18,321 bases of DNA. Origin: Actinomycetes bacterium (GTDB lineage: Bacteria > Actinomycetota > Acidimicrobiia > Acidimicrobiales > RAAP-2). Under the pieces are notes generated by a model, which worked only from the letters and a program-made list of their open reading frames with translations, was not told where the DNA came from and ran no database searches. Below are positions 7,901 to 15,233 of the stretch, in pieces; positions within the stretch are counted from its first letter, which is position 1; each line of letters begins with the position of its first letter. The stretch spans positions 1-18,321 of the forward strand of contig JAJYPU010000023.1 in NCBI GenBank assembly GCA_021795095.1. Reading direction: 5' to 3'. Both the position numbers and the translations under genes were made by a program.

Positions 7901-7906
7901 ATGTTA
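7901..7906 (-). promoter_or_regulatory. Putative leaderless -10 box (TAACAT) of the GNAT gene
   Basis: On the minus strand TAACAT ends 6 nt before the GTG start (spacer CAGATT). The spacing and the absence of a Shine-Dalgarno sequence support a leaderless transcript beginning at the GTG. They also support choosing the GTG over later start codons. Confidence 0.45.
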
Positions 7907-8027
7907 GGAGTCGGTGGGTGGGCCACGATTTAGCGTCGGGACCGTTACGCGCCTGGTACGAGTGGATTCTCGTCGCAAGTGGCGGTTGGAGTTGAACCCG
8001 TTGCGTTCGATATCGTGAGGAATCAGT

Positions 8028-8056
8028 GCCGCTCACGCGGCTCGGGCGGAGGAGCC
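8028..8056 (+). promoter_or_regulatory. Two mutually exclusive hairpins over the GS ribosome-binding site
   Basis: GCCGC (8028-8032) pairs with GCGGC (8037-8041) around TCAC. GGCTC (8039-8043) pairs with GAGCC (8052-8056). The two stems share 8039-8041, so only one can form at a time. The second stem encloses and partly pairs the GGAGGAG ribosome site (8048-8054) directly before the ATG; the first leaves it free. Both stems have only five base pairs, and such pairs arise by chance in GC-rich DNA, so a regulatory role is speculative. Confidence 0.25.
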
Positions 8057-9415
8057 ATGACGACGGGTCGAATGTCTCGAGAGGCGTTACTTGAATCCAT
8101 CGAGCGTGATGAGATCGACACGGTGATCCTGGCGATCACCGACATGCAGGGCCGCCTACAGGGCAAGCGGATCGACGGGCGATTCTTTGCGCGCGAGTTC
8201 CTCGAGGGCTCAGGCGAGGGTTGCAGTTACGTCCTCGCGTCCGACGTCGACATGCGCACCGTCGATGGCTTCGCCTTGACGTCCTGGGAGCGGGGCTACG
8301 GCGACCTCGCATTCGTTCCTGATTTCTCGACCGTTCGCGCAATGCCGTGGCACGAAGCCACCGCGGTGGTGTTCGCCGATGTTCGAACCATTGACGGTGC
8401 TGACGTCGCCGTGTCGCCGCGACAGATCCTCCAGCGCCAGGTGGATCGCCTAGACGAACGCGGGTGGGTTGGCTTCACCGGGACCGAGTTGGAGTTCCTC
8501 GTCTTCGCCGATACCTACGAAGCAGCATGGAACTCGGGGTATCGGGGCCTCACACCGGTCAATCAGTACAACGTCGACTACTCCATCTTGGGGACTTCAC
8601 GCGTTGAGCCTCTGCTTGGGCGGATACGACGGTCGATGCGTGGCGCTGGTATGGAGGTCGAGTCATTGAAGGGGGAGTGCAATCTCGGGCAACACGAGAT
8701 CGCCTTTCGGTACGCCCCGCTGGTCGATAAGTGCGACGAGCACGGGCTCTTCAAACTGGGCGCGAAAGAGATCGCGGCCCAGGAGGGCTACAGCTTGACG
8801 TTCATGGCGAAGTTCAACGAACGCGAAGGCAACTCCTGCCACATTCACCTATCGCTGCGCGACCGGGCGGGCGAGGCGGTCTTTGTCGGCGAGGGGACCT
8901 ACGGATTCTCGCCGATCTTCGAGCACTTCCTCGCCGGTCAGATCGCCTACGCGAGGGAGTTGTCGTTGTGGCTGGCACCCAACGTCAACAGCTACAAGCG
9001 TTTCGTCGAGGGGTCGTTCGCGCCGACCGCACTGGTGTGGGGGCTCGACAATCGGACGTGCGCGTTCCGAGTCGTGGGACACGGGTCGTCGGTTCGCGTC
9101 GAGTGCCGCATCCCCGGCGGCGACGTCAATCCCTACCTCGCCGAGGCCGCTCTGGTCGCCGCGGGACTTCGCGGCATCGAGGAGTCACTGTCCCTGGCGC
9201 CACCGTTTACGGGTAACGCCTACACCGCCGACGCGCCACATGTTCCGACGACCCTCCGAGAGGCTGCCGCGCTGTTCGACGCGTCGGCCGTGGCCCGCGA
9301 GGCCTTTGGCGACGACGTGGTCGACCACTACGTCCACGCCGCACGTGTCGAGATCGCCGCCTTTGACGCCGCGGTGACCGATTGGGAGCGATTCCGAGGA
9401 TTTGAGAGGTTATGA
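8057..9415 (+). CDS. glnA4: GlnA4-like glutamine synthetase family protein (gamma-glutamyl-amine synthetase candidate)
   Basis: The protein has 452 residues from the ATG after GGAGGAG. The in-frame extension to 7979 has no ribosome site. GS-fold residues are present: GTELEF (E144, E146), KGECNLGQHE (E207, E214), GNSCHIHLSL (H262, H264), NSYKRF (R315) and ECRIPGGDVNPYLAEAA (R351). The usual C-terminal adenylylation Tyr motif is absent, and NGSGMH is replaced by EGNSCH, so this is a divergent GS rather than the assimilatory enzyme. It overlaps an AldC-like gene by ATGA, with an SDR gene next. This is the order of M. tuberculosis glnA4-aldC-Rv2857c. Relatives gamma-glutamylate amines such as ethanolamine or putrescine. 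The exact amine is unknown. Confidence 0.85.
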   Translation: MTTGRMSREALLESIERDEIDTVILAITDMQGRLQGKRIDGRFFAREFLEGSGEGCSYVLASDVDMRTVDGFALTSWERGYGDLAFVPDFSTVRAMPWHEATAVVFADVRTIDGADVAVSPRQILQRQVDRLDERGWVGFTGTELEFLVFADTYEAAWNSGYRGLTPVNQYNVDYSILGTSRVEPLLGRIRRSMRGAGMEVESLKGECNLGQHEIAFRYAPLVDKCDEHGLFKLGAKEIAAQEGYSLTFMAKFNEREGNSCHIHLSLRDRAGEAVFVGEGTYGFSPIFEHFLAGQIAYARELSLWLAPNVNSYKRFVEGSFAPTALVWGLDNRTCAFRVVGHGSSVRVECRIPGGDVNPYLAEAALVAAGLRGIEESLSLAPPFTGNAYTADAPHVPTTLREAAALFDASAVAREAFGDDVVDHYVHAARVEIAAFDAAVTDWERFRGFERL

Positions 9416-10773
9416 GCACGATTTCCCTAGTCAATCCGTCAACCGAGGTCGAGATCGCGTCGGTGGCGATGCACGACGCCGACGGGGCCGATCGCGCGAT
9501 CGAACGTGCGACGCAGGCGGCGACGCGCTGGCGTACGGTGACTCCGGCCGATCGCGCGCGACTGCTGCGGCGTTTCGCTGAGGTCATCGACGGCCACATC
9601 GAGGAACTCGCCCAGCTCGAGGTCGCAAACTCTGGACACACGATCGCCAATGCCCGCTGGGAGGCCGGCAACGTTCGAGACGTCCTGTACTACTACTCGG
9701 GTGCACCCGAACGGCACGCTGGTCGCCAGATCCCCGTGGCCGGTGGCGTCGACATGACTTTCTTCGAACCTCTCGGCGTGGTCGGCATCATCGTGCCATG
9801 GAATTTTCCCATGCCAATCATGGGCTGGGGACTGGGTCCCGCGTTGGCAGCGGGCAACACGGTGGTGTTGAAGCCCGCGTCGTTGACGCCCCTCACCGCG
9901 ATGCGGATCGGTGAGCTCGCATTGGACGCTGGTATCCCCGAGGGGGTGTTCCAGGTCATCACCGGCGAGGGGTCGATGGTCGGCGAGCGATTCGTGACGC
10001 ATCCCTCGGTGCGTAAGATCTGCTTCACCGGGTCCAACGCCGCTGGTCGCCGGATCATGGAAGGGTGCGCGGCGCAGGTGAAGCGCCTCACCTTGGAACT
10101 TGGCGGCAAGAGCGCCAACATCGTCTACGCCGACGCCGATCTCGAGCGAGCGGGCGCCATGGCGCCGTACGCGGTCTTCGACAACGCGGGCCAGGACTGC
10201 TGTGCGCGATCGCGTTTGCTCGTCCAGTCATCGGGTTATGACCGGTTCATGGAGTACTTCGAAGCCGCGGTCAAGGCGGTCAAAGTCATCGACCCACGCG
10301 ACGAGGCGAGCGAGATGGGTCCGCTCATCACCGCGGCCCACCGTGACACGGTCGCCAGCTACGTCGACGAATCAACTGTCGCATTCCAGGGCAGCGCTCC
10401 GAGCGGACCGGGCTACTGGTACCCACCGACGGTGCTCGACGGCACCGACCGCGCGGCGCGTTCCTACTGTGAGGAGATCTTCGGGCCGGTGGTCTCGGTC
10501 GTGCGCTTTGAGGACGAGGCGCAGGCAATCGCCCTCGCCAACGAGGGCCCCTACGGTCTCTCGGGTTCGATTTGGAGTCGGGACATCGGTCGGGCGTTGC
10601 GAACCGCTCGGGGCGTCGAGACGGGCACGCTGTCGATCAACTCGAATTCGTCGGTTCGCTATGCGACCCCCTTCGGGGGTTTCAAGCAATCGGGCCTGGG
10701 TCGCGAACTCGGTCCCGACGCGCTGCACTCCTTCAGCGAGGAGAAGAACGTGTTCATAGCAACGGAGGAATGA
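9412..10773 (+). CDS. aldC: Aldehyde dehydrogenase, AldC-like
   Basis: The protein has 453 residues, full length for the NAD(P)-dependent ALDH superfamily. Visible are PWNFP (N131), VLKPAS (K154), LELGGKS with the general base E229, and NAGQDCCARSR with the nucleophile C263 followed by an unusual second Cys (C264). The C-terminal FGGFKQSGLGRELG motif is intact. It would oxidise an aldehyde to the acid. In this operon that is probably a gamma-glutamyl-amino aldehyde, by analogy with PuuC and the mycobacterial glnA4 locus. The ATG overlaps the GS stop by 4 nt, and its own stop overlaps the SDR start, so all three genes are coupled. The substrate is inferred from context only. Confidence 0.9.
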   Translation: MSTISLVNPSTEVEIASVAMHDADGADRAIERATQAATRWRTVTPADRARLLRRFAEVIDGHIEELAQLEVANSGHTIANARWEAGNVRDVLYYYSGAPERHAGRQIPVAGGVDMTFFEPLGVVGIIVPWNFPMPIMGWGLGPALAAGNTVVLKPASLTPLTAMRIGELALDAGIPEGVFQVITGEGSMVGERFVTHPSVRKICFTGSNAAGRRIMEGCAAQVKRLTLELGGKSANIVYADADLERAGAMAPYAVFDNAGQDCCARSRLLVQSSGYDRFMEYFEAAVKAVKVIDPRDEASEMGPLITAAHRDTVASYVDESTVAFQGSAPSGPGYWYPPTVLDGTDRAARSYCEEIFGPVVSVVRFEDEAQAIALANEGPYGLSGSIWSRDIGRALRTARGVETGTLSINSNSSVRYATPFGGFKQSGLGRELGPDALHSFSEEKNVFIATEE

Positions 10774-11537
10774 TGGGACGTTTGGAGAAGAAGGTAGCGA
10801 TCATCACCGGTGGTGCGAGTGGCATCGGACTCGCGACCGCGAAGCGGTTCGCCACTGAAGGGGCCAAGGTCGTGGTCGCTGACCTGGCCGACGACGTGGG
10901 TTCGGCGCTCGCCGCTGAAATCGGCGGCACGTACGTGCACGTCGACGTCGCCGATGAGGCGAGTGTCCAGGCGATGTACGCGCGCGTGGTCGAGGTCTAC
11001 GGCGGTGTCGATGTCCTGTTCAACAATGCGGGCATTTCACCGGCTGACGACGACTCGATCCTTACGACGGGTCTCGACGCCTGGCGTCGGGTCCAAGACG
11101 TGAATCTGACCTCGGTCTATCTCTGCTGCAAATACGGCATACCGCTGCTGTTGGAGCGTGGCGGGGGTTCGATCATCAACACCGCTTCCTTCGTCGCCAT
11201 GTTGGGTTCAGCCACTTCCCAGGTCTCCTACACGGCGTCCAAGGGTGGGGTGCTGTCGATGAGTCGGGAGCTTGGCGTCCAGTTCGCTCGTCAAGGTATC
11301 CGGGTGAACGCGCTGTGCCCGGGACCGGTCAATACGCCGCTGCTTCGCGAACTCTTCGCGAAGGATCCCGAACGCGCGGCGCGACGCCTCGTGCACGTAC
11401 CCATGGGCCGCTTCGCTGAGCCCGAGGAGATCGCCAGCGCCGTGCTCTTTCTCGCCAGTGACGACGCATCGTTCATCACGTCATCGACGTTCCTCGTCGA
11501 CGGCGGCATCGGGGCCGCGTACGTTACTCCGCTCTAG
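10773..11537 (+). CDS. Short-chain dehydrogenase/reductase of the glnA4-like operon
   Basis: The protein has 254 residues. Tandem ATGs occur at 10770 and 10773; the second is chosen because GGAGG at 10764-10768 is then 4 nt away. Motifs are TGGASGIG (12-19), an Asp at the end of the second strand (VVVADL, D37) that favours NAD(H), NNAG (84-87), and S139, Y153 and K157 in a YTASK motif, with VDGG near the end. It corresponds in position and size to Rv2857c of the mycobacterial glnA4 cluster. A sensible role is oxidation of the alcohol of a gamma-glutamyl-amino alcohol to the aldehyde used by the preceding ALDH (inference). Its TAG shares the tetranucleotide CTAG with the convergent cysteine-synthase gene. 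Confidence 0.9.
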   Translation: MGRLEKKVAIITGGASGIGLATAKRFATEGAKVVVADLADDVGSALAAEIGGTYVHVDVADEASVQAMYARVVEVYGGVDVLFNNAGISPADDDSILTTGLDAWRRVQDVNLTSVYLCCKYGIPLLLERGGGSIINTASFVAMLGSATSQVSYTASKGGVLSMSRELGVQFARQGIRVNALCPGPVNTPLLRELFAKDPERAARRLVHVPMGRFAEPEEIASAVLFLASDDASFITSSTFLVDGGIGAAYVTPL

Positions 11538-12460
11538 CGGTTCGTCGATATCTCACCGACAGCGAAGTACTCGCTGAGGTACTTCTCGCCCTCGTCGGGG
11601 AAGATTGTGACGACGATGGCGCCGGCGGGGAGTTCGGCGAGGACCTGTCGGGCAACCACGAGGTTCGCGCAAGAGATCGGACCAACGAGAACTCCGTGTT
11701 CGCGCGCCAGCCGTCGCATCTCGGCGACGGCGTCATCGCTGTGAACGGCGATGACGCGATCGACGAGTTCGGCGTTGCGTTGGTAAATGGGCGGTACGAA
11801 GCCGTCCGAGATCCCCTCGATGCGGTGCAACGCGATATCGCCACAGACGATCGTGGAGGACTCGGCGGGTTCGAGCGCTACCACGAGGGCCGACGGGTTC
11901 GCCGATCGGAATGCCTGTCCGACGCCGATGAGCGTGCCGCCGGTGCCCACGCCCATGATGAATGCGTCCGGTGGTCGGCCCGGTGGCAGCTGAGCGAGGA
12001 TCTCGGGACCGAGCCAGGCCCGGTTCTCCTCGATGTTCCACTCGTTGGAGAACTGGTGCGGCGCGAAGTAGCCGGGCTCTCGGCCAAGTCGGTCGGCTTC
12101 TTCGAGCGCGTCGTTCACGTGGAAGGTCCCGATGGTGCGCAACTCGGCGCCGAAGGCCGTCGAGATCGCGGCTCGCTCGCTGCTGAGCCCCTCGGGCATG
12201 ATCACCAGCATGCGGTAACCCTTCACCGCAGCGACCATGCTCATGGCATTGCCGGTGTTGCCACTCGACGCTTCCACGATCGTGTCGCCACGATGGAGAA
12301 GGCCATCGCGCTCCGCGCGTTCGATGATGTAGCGCGCCATCCTCGCCTTGATTGAGCCCGATGGATTCAGGTACTCGAGCTTGACGAAGACGCCGTCGAC
12401 GGTGATAAGGGGCGTCGATCCGATCGCATCGAGCACCGTGGTCGCGTGATCAGTGTCCAT
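11534..12460 (-). CDS. PLP-dependent cysteine synthase family protein (CysK/CysM-like)
   Basis: The protein has 308 residues from the ATG at 12460, which follows GAGGAG 4 nt upstream on its strand. An upstream in-frame start at 12511 lacks such a site. Fold-type II PLP features are clear: NPSGSIKARMA with the Schiff-base lysine K38 (the usual D after K is A here), EASSGNTGNA (65-72, substrate/PLP Asn loop), GVGTGGTLIG (phosphate cup) and a late VGPISCAN in place of the usual SSGAN. This matches O-acetylserine sulfhydrylase or cystathionine-beta-synthase-like enzymes, but the variant loops point away from canonical CysK. No serine acetyltransferase gene is adjacent. It is convergent with the glnA4-like operon. 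Confidence 0.86.
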   Translation of the reverse strand: MDTDHATTVLDAIGSTPLITVDGVFVKLEYLNPSGSIKARMARYIIERAERDGLLHRGDTIVEASSGNTGNAMSMVAAVKGYRMLVIMPEGLSSERAAISTAFGAELRTIGTFHVNDALEEADRLGREPGYFAPHQFSNEWNIEENRAWLGPEILAQLPPGRPPDAFIMGVGTGGTLIGVGQAFRSANPSALVVALEPAESSTIVCGDIALHRIEGISDGFVPPIYQRNAELVDRVIAVHSDDAVAEMRRLAREHGVLVGPISCANLVVARQVLAELPAGAIVVTIFPDEGEKYLSEYFAVGEISTNR

Positions 12461-12480
12461 GTCACTCCTCGCCTGAGGCC

Positions 12481-12486
12481 ACACTA
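12481..12486 (-). promoter_or_regulatory. Possible -10 box (TAGTGT) of the cysteine-synthase gene
   Basis: On the minus strand TAGTGT lies 20 nt before the ATG, with the GAGGAG ribosome site between them. It is therefore a leadered promoter, unlike the neighbouring leaderless ones. No clear -35 was found at the right distance. Confidence 0.3.
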
Positions 12487-12622
12487 CGACGCCGAGGATG
12501 CCAGATGACACTTCCAGGGGCGACGCTTCACCGTGCTACGTGGCTCGACGATGGCTCTCGACGTGGTGGTTCGACGCACCCACAGCGACAGCACGCTGAC
12601 GTGGCGCAGTGACGGACCCCGG

Positions 12623-12628
12623 TACACT
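12623..12628 (+). promoter_or_regulatory. Putative leaderless -10 box (TACACT) of the RimJ-type GNAT gene
   Basis: TACACT ends 6 nt before the GTG at 12635 (spacer CGGCGC), the same geometry as three other genes in the window. It decides the start of the GNAT gene, because the longer frame from 12533 would cover the promoter. Confidence 0.45.
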
Positions 12629-12634
12629 CGGCGC

Positions 12635-13123
12635 GTGTGGGTACTGGAACGCCTTCGGAGCGATCACGCCGACGCCGTCCTCACATTCGAGACCGAGAAC
12701 CGGGCTTTCTTTAGCGCCACAATCTCTGATCGTGGCGACGCCTACTTCGAGCACTTCGCCGAACACCATCAATCGTGTTTGAACGAACAAGACGCCGGCG
12801 TGTGCGCCTACTTTGTCGTGGTCGACGAAGTTGGCTCAGTTCTGGGGCGATTCAATCTGTACGAGATTAAGGACGGGGCGGCGGAGGTTGGCTACCGCGT
12901 GGGCGAACGCGCCACCGGGCGCGGCCTCGCGACCGACGCGCTGCGTGCGCTGTGCGCCCTGGCGCGAGACGAGTTGTCCTTGACGACGCTCACTGCCCGG
13001 ACAAGCGACGAGAACGTGGCGTCTCAACGGGTCCTCGAGAAGTGTGGCTTCGTTGTCATGGGGCCAGTCGAGGTCGGTGGTCGTCCGGGGCGCTGGTACC
13101 GGTTCACGCCGCGGACGCGATGA
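12635..13123 (+). CDS. RimJ/RimL-type GNAT N-acetyltransferase
   Basis: The protein has 162 residues from the GTG at 12635. The frame is open to another GTG at 12533, but the leading 34 codons lack family similarity and the leaderless -10 box sits just before 12635. The sequence follows the RimI/RimJ layout: a first strand VLERLRSDHADAVLTF, ETENRAFF, a central VVDEVGSVLGRFNLYEI, then AEVGYRVGERATGRGLATDALRAL with the acetyl-CoA loop (RATGRGLA), and ENVASQRVLEKCGF. Such enzymes acetylate N-terminal alpha-amino groups of ribosomal proteins or small-molecule amines; the target is not known here. Its TGA overlaps the ATG of a small membrane ORF. Confidence 0.83.
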   Translation: MWVLERLRSDHADAVLTFETENRAFFSATISDRGDAYFEHFAEHHQSCLNEQDAGVCAYFVVVDEVGSVLGRFNLYEIKDGAAEVGYRVGERATGRGLATDALRALCALARDELSLTTLTARTSDENVASQRVLEKCGFVVMGPVEVGGRPGRWYRFTPRTR

Positions 13124-13242
13124 TGGGCTCCATCCAAGACAATCAACTTCCGGGCGATGTCGGCGTGATGGTGGTTGTCGCCTGGGCGCTCACGCTCGCT
13201 GTCGTCGGGTTGGCGCTGCTACGACGGCGAGATGTCACCTGA
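13123..13242 (+). CDS. Small single-span membrane ORF resembling the C-terminal tail of ABC-2 permeases
   Basis: The predicted peptide has 39 residues (40 if the preceding ATG at 13120 is used). It opens MGSIQDNQLPGDVG, has one hydrophobic span (VMVVVAWALTLAVVGLALL) and ends RRRDVT. A last helix followed by RRRD(V) is very common at the extreme C-terminus of ABC-2-type export permeases. This may therefore be a decayed or captured permease tail, or a real small membrane protein coupled to the GNAT gene by stop/start overlap (TGATG). There is no ribosome site apart from coupling. Whether it is translated is uncertain. Confidence 0.4.
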   Translation: MGSIQDNQLPGDVGVMVVVAWALTLAVVGLALLRRRDVT

Positions 13243-13243
13243 C

Positions 13244-13278
13244 CTTCGGGTGAGGGTGTCAGCGGATAGCACCCGAGG
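13244..13278. other. Inverted repeat after the GNAT/small-ORF pair
   Basis: CTTCGGGTG (13244-13252) pairs with CACCCGAGG (13270-13278) with one G-T pair and a 17-nt loop. Within the loop GGGTG (13254-13258) can instead pair with CACCC (13270-13274). No T run follows. It could be a weak 3'-end structure between the plus-strand genes and the minus-strand tRNA-Lys. Confidence 0.25.
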
Positions 13279-13372
13279 AGCGCGAATCAAGTAACGGAAG
13301 ATTTGTCGTTGCCGCGTCGGGTGTTTCTGTGAATGGACGCGAAACAGGCGTCGATTCACCGGTTGGAAGTGG

Positions 13373-13445
13373 TGCGCCGGCCGGGACTTGAACCCGGAAC
13401 CTGTTGATTAAGAGTCAAATGCTCTGCCAATTGAGCTACCGGCGC
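13373..13445 (-). tRNA. tRNA-Lys (anticodon CTT)
   Basis: On the minus strand a full cloverleaf folds: acceptor GCGCCGG/CCGGCGC, D arm GCTC...GAGC, anticodon loop CTCTTAA (anticodon CTT, reads AAG), and T arm CCGGG-TTCAAGT-CCCGG. The closing pair at the top of the anticodon stem (27-43, T-C) does not match. The discriminator is A, and CCA is encoded in the following three bases (13372-13370). It lies between the GNAT unit and the downstream end of the second aldehyde dehydrogenase gene on the same strand. Confidence 0.95.
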
Positions 13446-13486
13446 AAGTCGAGTCTATACCGCCGTGCCGGTGGCTGATGGGTTCG

Positions 13487-14911
13487 CTATCGGTGTTGTA
13501 CGGCCTTGACCTCGAGGAACTCCTCAAACCCGTAAGCCCCGAGTTCTCGGCCGATGCCGGATTGCTTGTAACCGCCGAACGGGGCGACCACGTTAAAGGA
13601 ACCGCCGTTGATCTCGACCTGACCGGTGCGGATCTTGCGAGCCACCTCGAATGCCTTCTCGTCAGTCGCCGCCCAGACGCCCCCGGCGAGGCCGTACGTC
13701 GAGTCGTTCGCGATCTCGATCGCCTCCTCTTCGGTGTCGTAGGGGATAATCGAGAGCACTGGTCCGAAGATCTCCTCTCGCGCGATCGTCATGTCGTTGC
13801 GCACGTCAGAGAAGATCGTCGGCTGGACGTAATAGCCGCTCTCGTACCCCGGGGGAGGCGTGACACCGCCGCACAGCAGGCGCGCGCCCTCGTCGATCCC
13901 CTTGGTGATGTAATTGCGTACGCGCTGCAACTGCGCGGCGCTCGCGAGCGGACCGATAAGACTCGATCCGGTCACCGGGTCACCGGGCTGCAGACCTTCG
14001 GCGGCAGCCACCGCCACTTGTTCGACCTCGGCGAGCCGTGACCGGGGCACCACCATGCGCGTGAGCGCCGAACACGTCTGACCCGAGTTGAGGTAGCACT
14101 TGAAAACCCCGTCAGCGACGGCTTTGGGTATGTCCGCATCCTCGAGGATGATGTTCGCCGACTTTCCGCCGAGCTCGAGCGAGACGCGCTTCACCATCTC
14201 CGCGGCGATCTGCATCACGCGCTTTCCGGCGCGTGTCGATCCCGTGAATGACACCATGTCGGTCTTCGGGTGGGCGACGATCGCTTCGCCGACGACGGGG
14301 CCGAGTCCCGAGATCAGATTGAAGACGCCATGGGGGAGTCCGACCTCGTCGATGATGTCAGCCAGTATGAACGCGTTGAGCGGCGCTACTTCACTCGGCT
14401 TGAGCACAACGGTGCAGCCTGCGGCCAGCGCCGCGGCCACCTTGTTCGCGATCTGGTGCAGGGGGTAGTTCCACGGTGTGATCGCTGCCACGACGCCCAC
14501 CGGCTCACGGAGCAGCGTCGAGTTGCCGACTTCCTCCTTCCACGAATAGTCAGCGGCCCGACGCGCGTTGTCCGCGAAGGTCGCGGTCGGTAGCCCGACT
14601 TGGATGCCCTTTGACAACATCAACGGCATGCCGACTTCGTGGGCGATGACCAGTGCGATCTCGTCGCTGCGCTCGGCCAACTTCTCGGAGATTCGTTGGA
14701 GGTACTCCGAGCGCTCCTTGGCGCTCGTATTGGACCAGGACGGGAAGGCGGCCGATGCCGCTTCCACCGCGCGGTTCGCCTCGTCGACGGTACCGGCGGG
14801 CACCGAACCGTAGGCGTCACCAGTGGCGGAGTCGTAGACCGTGAAGGTCTCGCGAGACGTTGCGCGAACCCACGCACCGTCAATGAAGAACGAGTCACGA
14901 GCAATGACCAT
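13487..14911 (-). CDS. Aldehyde dehydrogenase (NAD(P)-dependent)
   Basis: The protein has 474 residues from the ATG at 14911, preceded by AGGGGG on its strand. It is a full ALDH: TPWNYP with N148, VVLKPSE with K171, [11 protein letters not shown] with the base E246, and [11 protein letters not shown] with the catalytic C280, followed by [10 protein letters not shown] and [14 protein letters not shown]. Its sequence differs clearly from the AldC-like enzyme in this window (for example the FIDGAWV start), so it is not a recent duplicate. The substrate cannot be read from sequence; medium-chain or aromatic aldehydes are common for this type. It stands alone between tRNA-Lys and tRNA-His on the same strand. 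A perfect inverted repeat overlaps its presumed promoter. Confidence 0.9.
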   Translation of the reverse strand: MVIARDSFFIDGAWVRATSRETFTVYDSATGDAYGSVPAGTVDEANRAVEAASAAFPSWSNTSAKERSEYLQRISEKLAERSDEIALVIAHEVGMPLMLSKGIQVGLPTATFADNARRAADYSWKEEVGNSTLLREPVGVVAAITPWNYPLHQIANKVAAALAAGCTVVLKPSEVAPLNAFILADIIDEVGLPHGVFNLISGLGPVVGEAIVAHPKTDMVSFTGSTRAGKRVMQIAAEMVKRVSLELGGKSANIILEDADIPKAVADGVFKCYLNSGQTCSALTRMVVPRSRLAEVEQVAVAAAEGLQPGDPVTGSSLIGPLASAAQLQRVRNYITKGIDEGARLLCGGVTPPPGYESGYYVQPTIFSDVRNDMTIAREEIFGPVLSIIPYDTEEEAIEIANDSTYGLAGGVWAATDEKAFEVARKIRTGQVEINGGSFNVVAPFGGYKQSGIGRELGAYGFEEFLEVKAVQHR

Positions 14912-14949
14912 GAATCCCCCTTTGACCCCGACATCGGGCCCTCAGGGAG

Positions 14950-14973
14950 AATCTACTCGGACCGGTCAGTCCG
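14950..14973 (-). promoter_or_regulatory. Possible promoter and operator of the second ALDH gene
   Basis: On the minus strand TAGATT (complement of 14950-14955) is a good -10 box about 38 nt before the ATG. Directly upstream lies the perfect inverted repeat CGGAC-N6-GTCCG (14958-14973), which would fall in the -10/-35 spacer and could block RNA polymerase if bound by a repressor. No -35 consensus is evident and no regulator gene is next to it. Confidence 0.3.
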
Positions 14974-15002
14974 GCGTCCGGTGAAACTACGCCTTGACTT
15001 GG

Positions 15003-15077
15003 GGTGAGCGACGGGGGTCGAACCCGCGACCTCCAGGACCACAACCTGGCGCTCTAACCAACTGAGCTACGCCCACC
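15003..15077 (-). tRNA. tRNA-His (anticodon GTG)
   Basis: The minus strand folds as acceptor GTGGGCG/CGCTCAC, D arm GCTC...GAGC, anticodon stem CCAGG/CCTGG with loop TTGTGGT (anticodon GTG), and T arm with GGTTCGACC. The His-specific extra G at -1 is encoded (15077) opposite discriminator C73 (15003), and CCA follows in the DNA (15002-15000). Both are expected identity elements for bacterial tRNA-His. Confidence 0.96.
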
Positions 15078-15157
15078 AAGCCTCACCAGTATGGCACAGG
15101 GCCGGACTTGCTCCGGTGGTGTGGGTACCGGTGGTCCGTTCAGTACGCTTCGTGTAC

Positions 15158-15231
15158 GCCCCTGTAGCTCAACTGGATAGAGCAGACGGTTTCTACCCGT
15201 CAGGTTGCGGGTTCGACTCCTGCCGGGGGCA
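15158..15231 (+). tRNA. tRNA-Arg (anticodon TCT)
   Basis: The cloverleaf is complete: acceptor GCCCCTG/CGGGGGC with one T-G pair, D arm GCTC...GAGC, anticodon stem GACGG/CCGTC with loop TTTCTAC (anticodon TCT, reads AGA), T arm with GGTTCGACTCC, and discriminator A. CCA is not encoded, unlike the Lys and His tRNAs nearby. An insertion-sequence-like element starts two bases after the discriminator, so the native 3' flank (trailer, terminator, perhaps CCA) may have been displaced. TACGCT at 15144-15149 is a possible -10 box. Confidence 0.95.
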
Positions 15232-15233
15232 CG

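Noticed and set aside
10572..10772. N-terminal extension of the operon SDR
   Set aside because: It is in another frame of the ALDH gene; the ATG at 10773 with GGAGG gives a standard SDR N-terminus.
12533..12634. 34-codon extension of the RimJ-type GNAT gene
   Set aside because: No ribosome site at 12533 and no family similarity in the extra residues; a leaderless -10 box lies just before 12635.
15113..15136. Direct repeat CCGGTGGT between the divergent tRNA-His and tRNA-Arg genes
   Set aside because: Eight-base repeat of low complexity in GC-rich DNA; could be chance, and no symmetric or promoter-linked placement supports a site.
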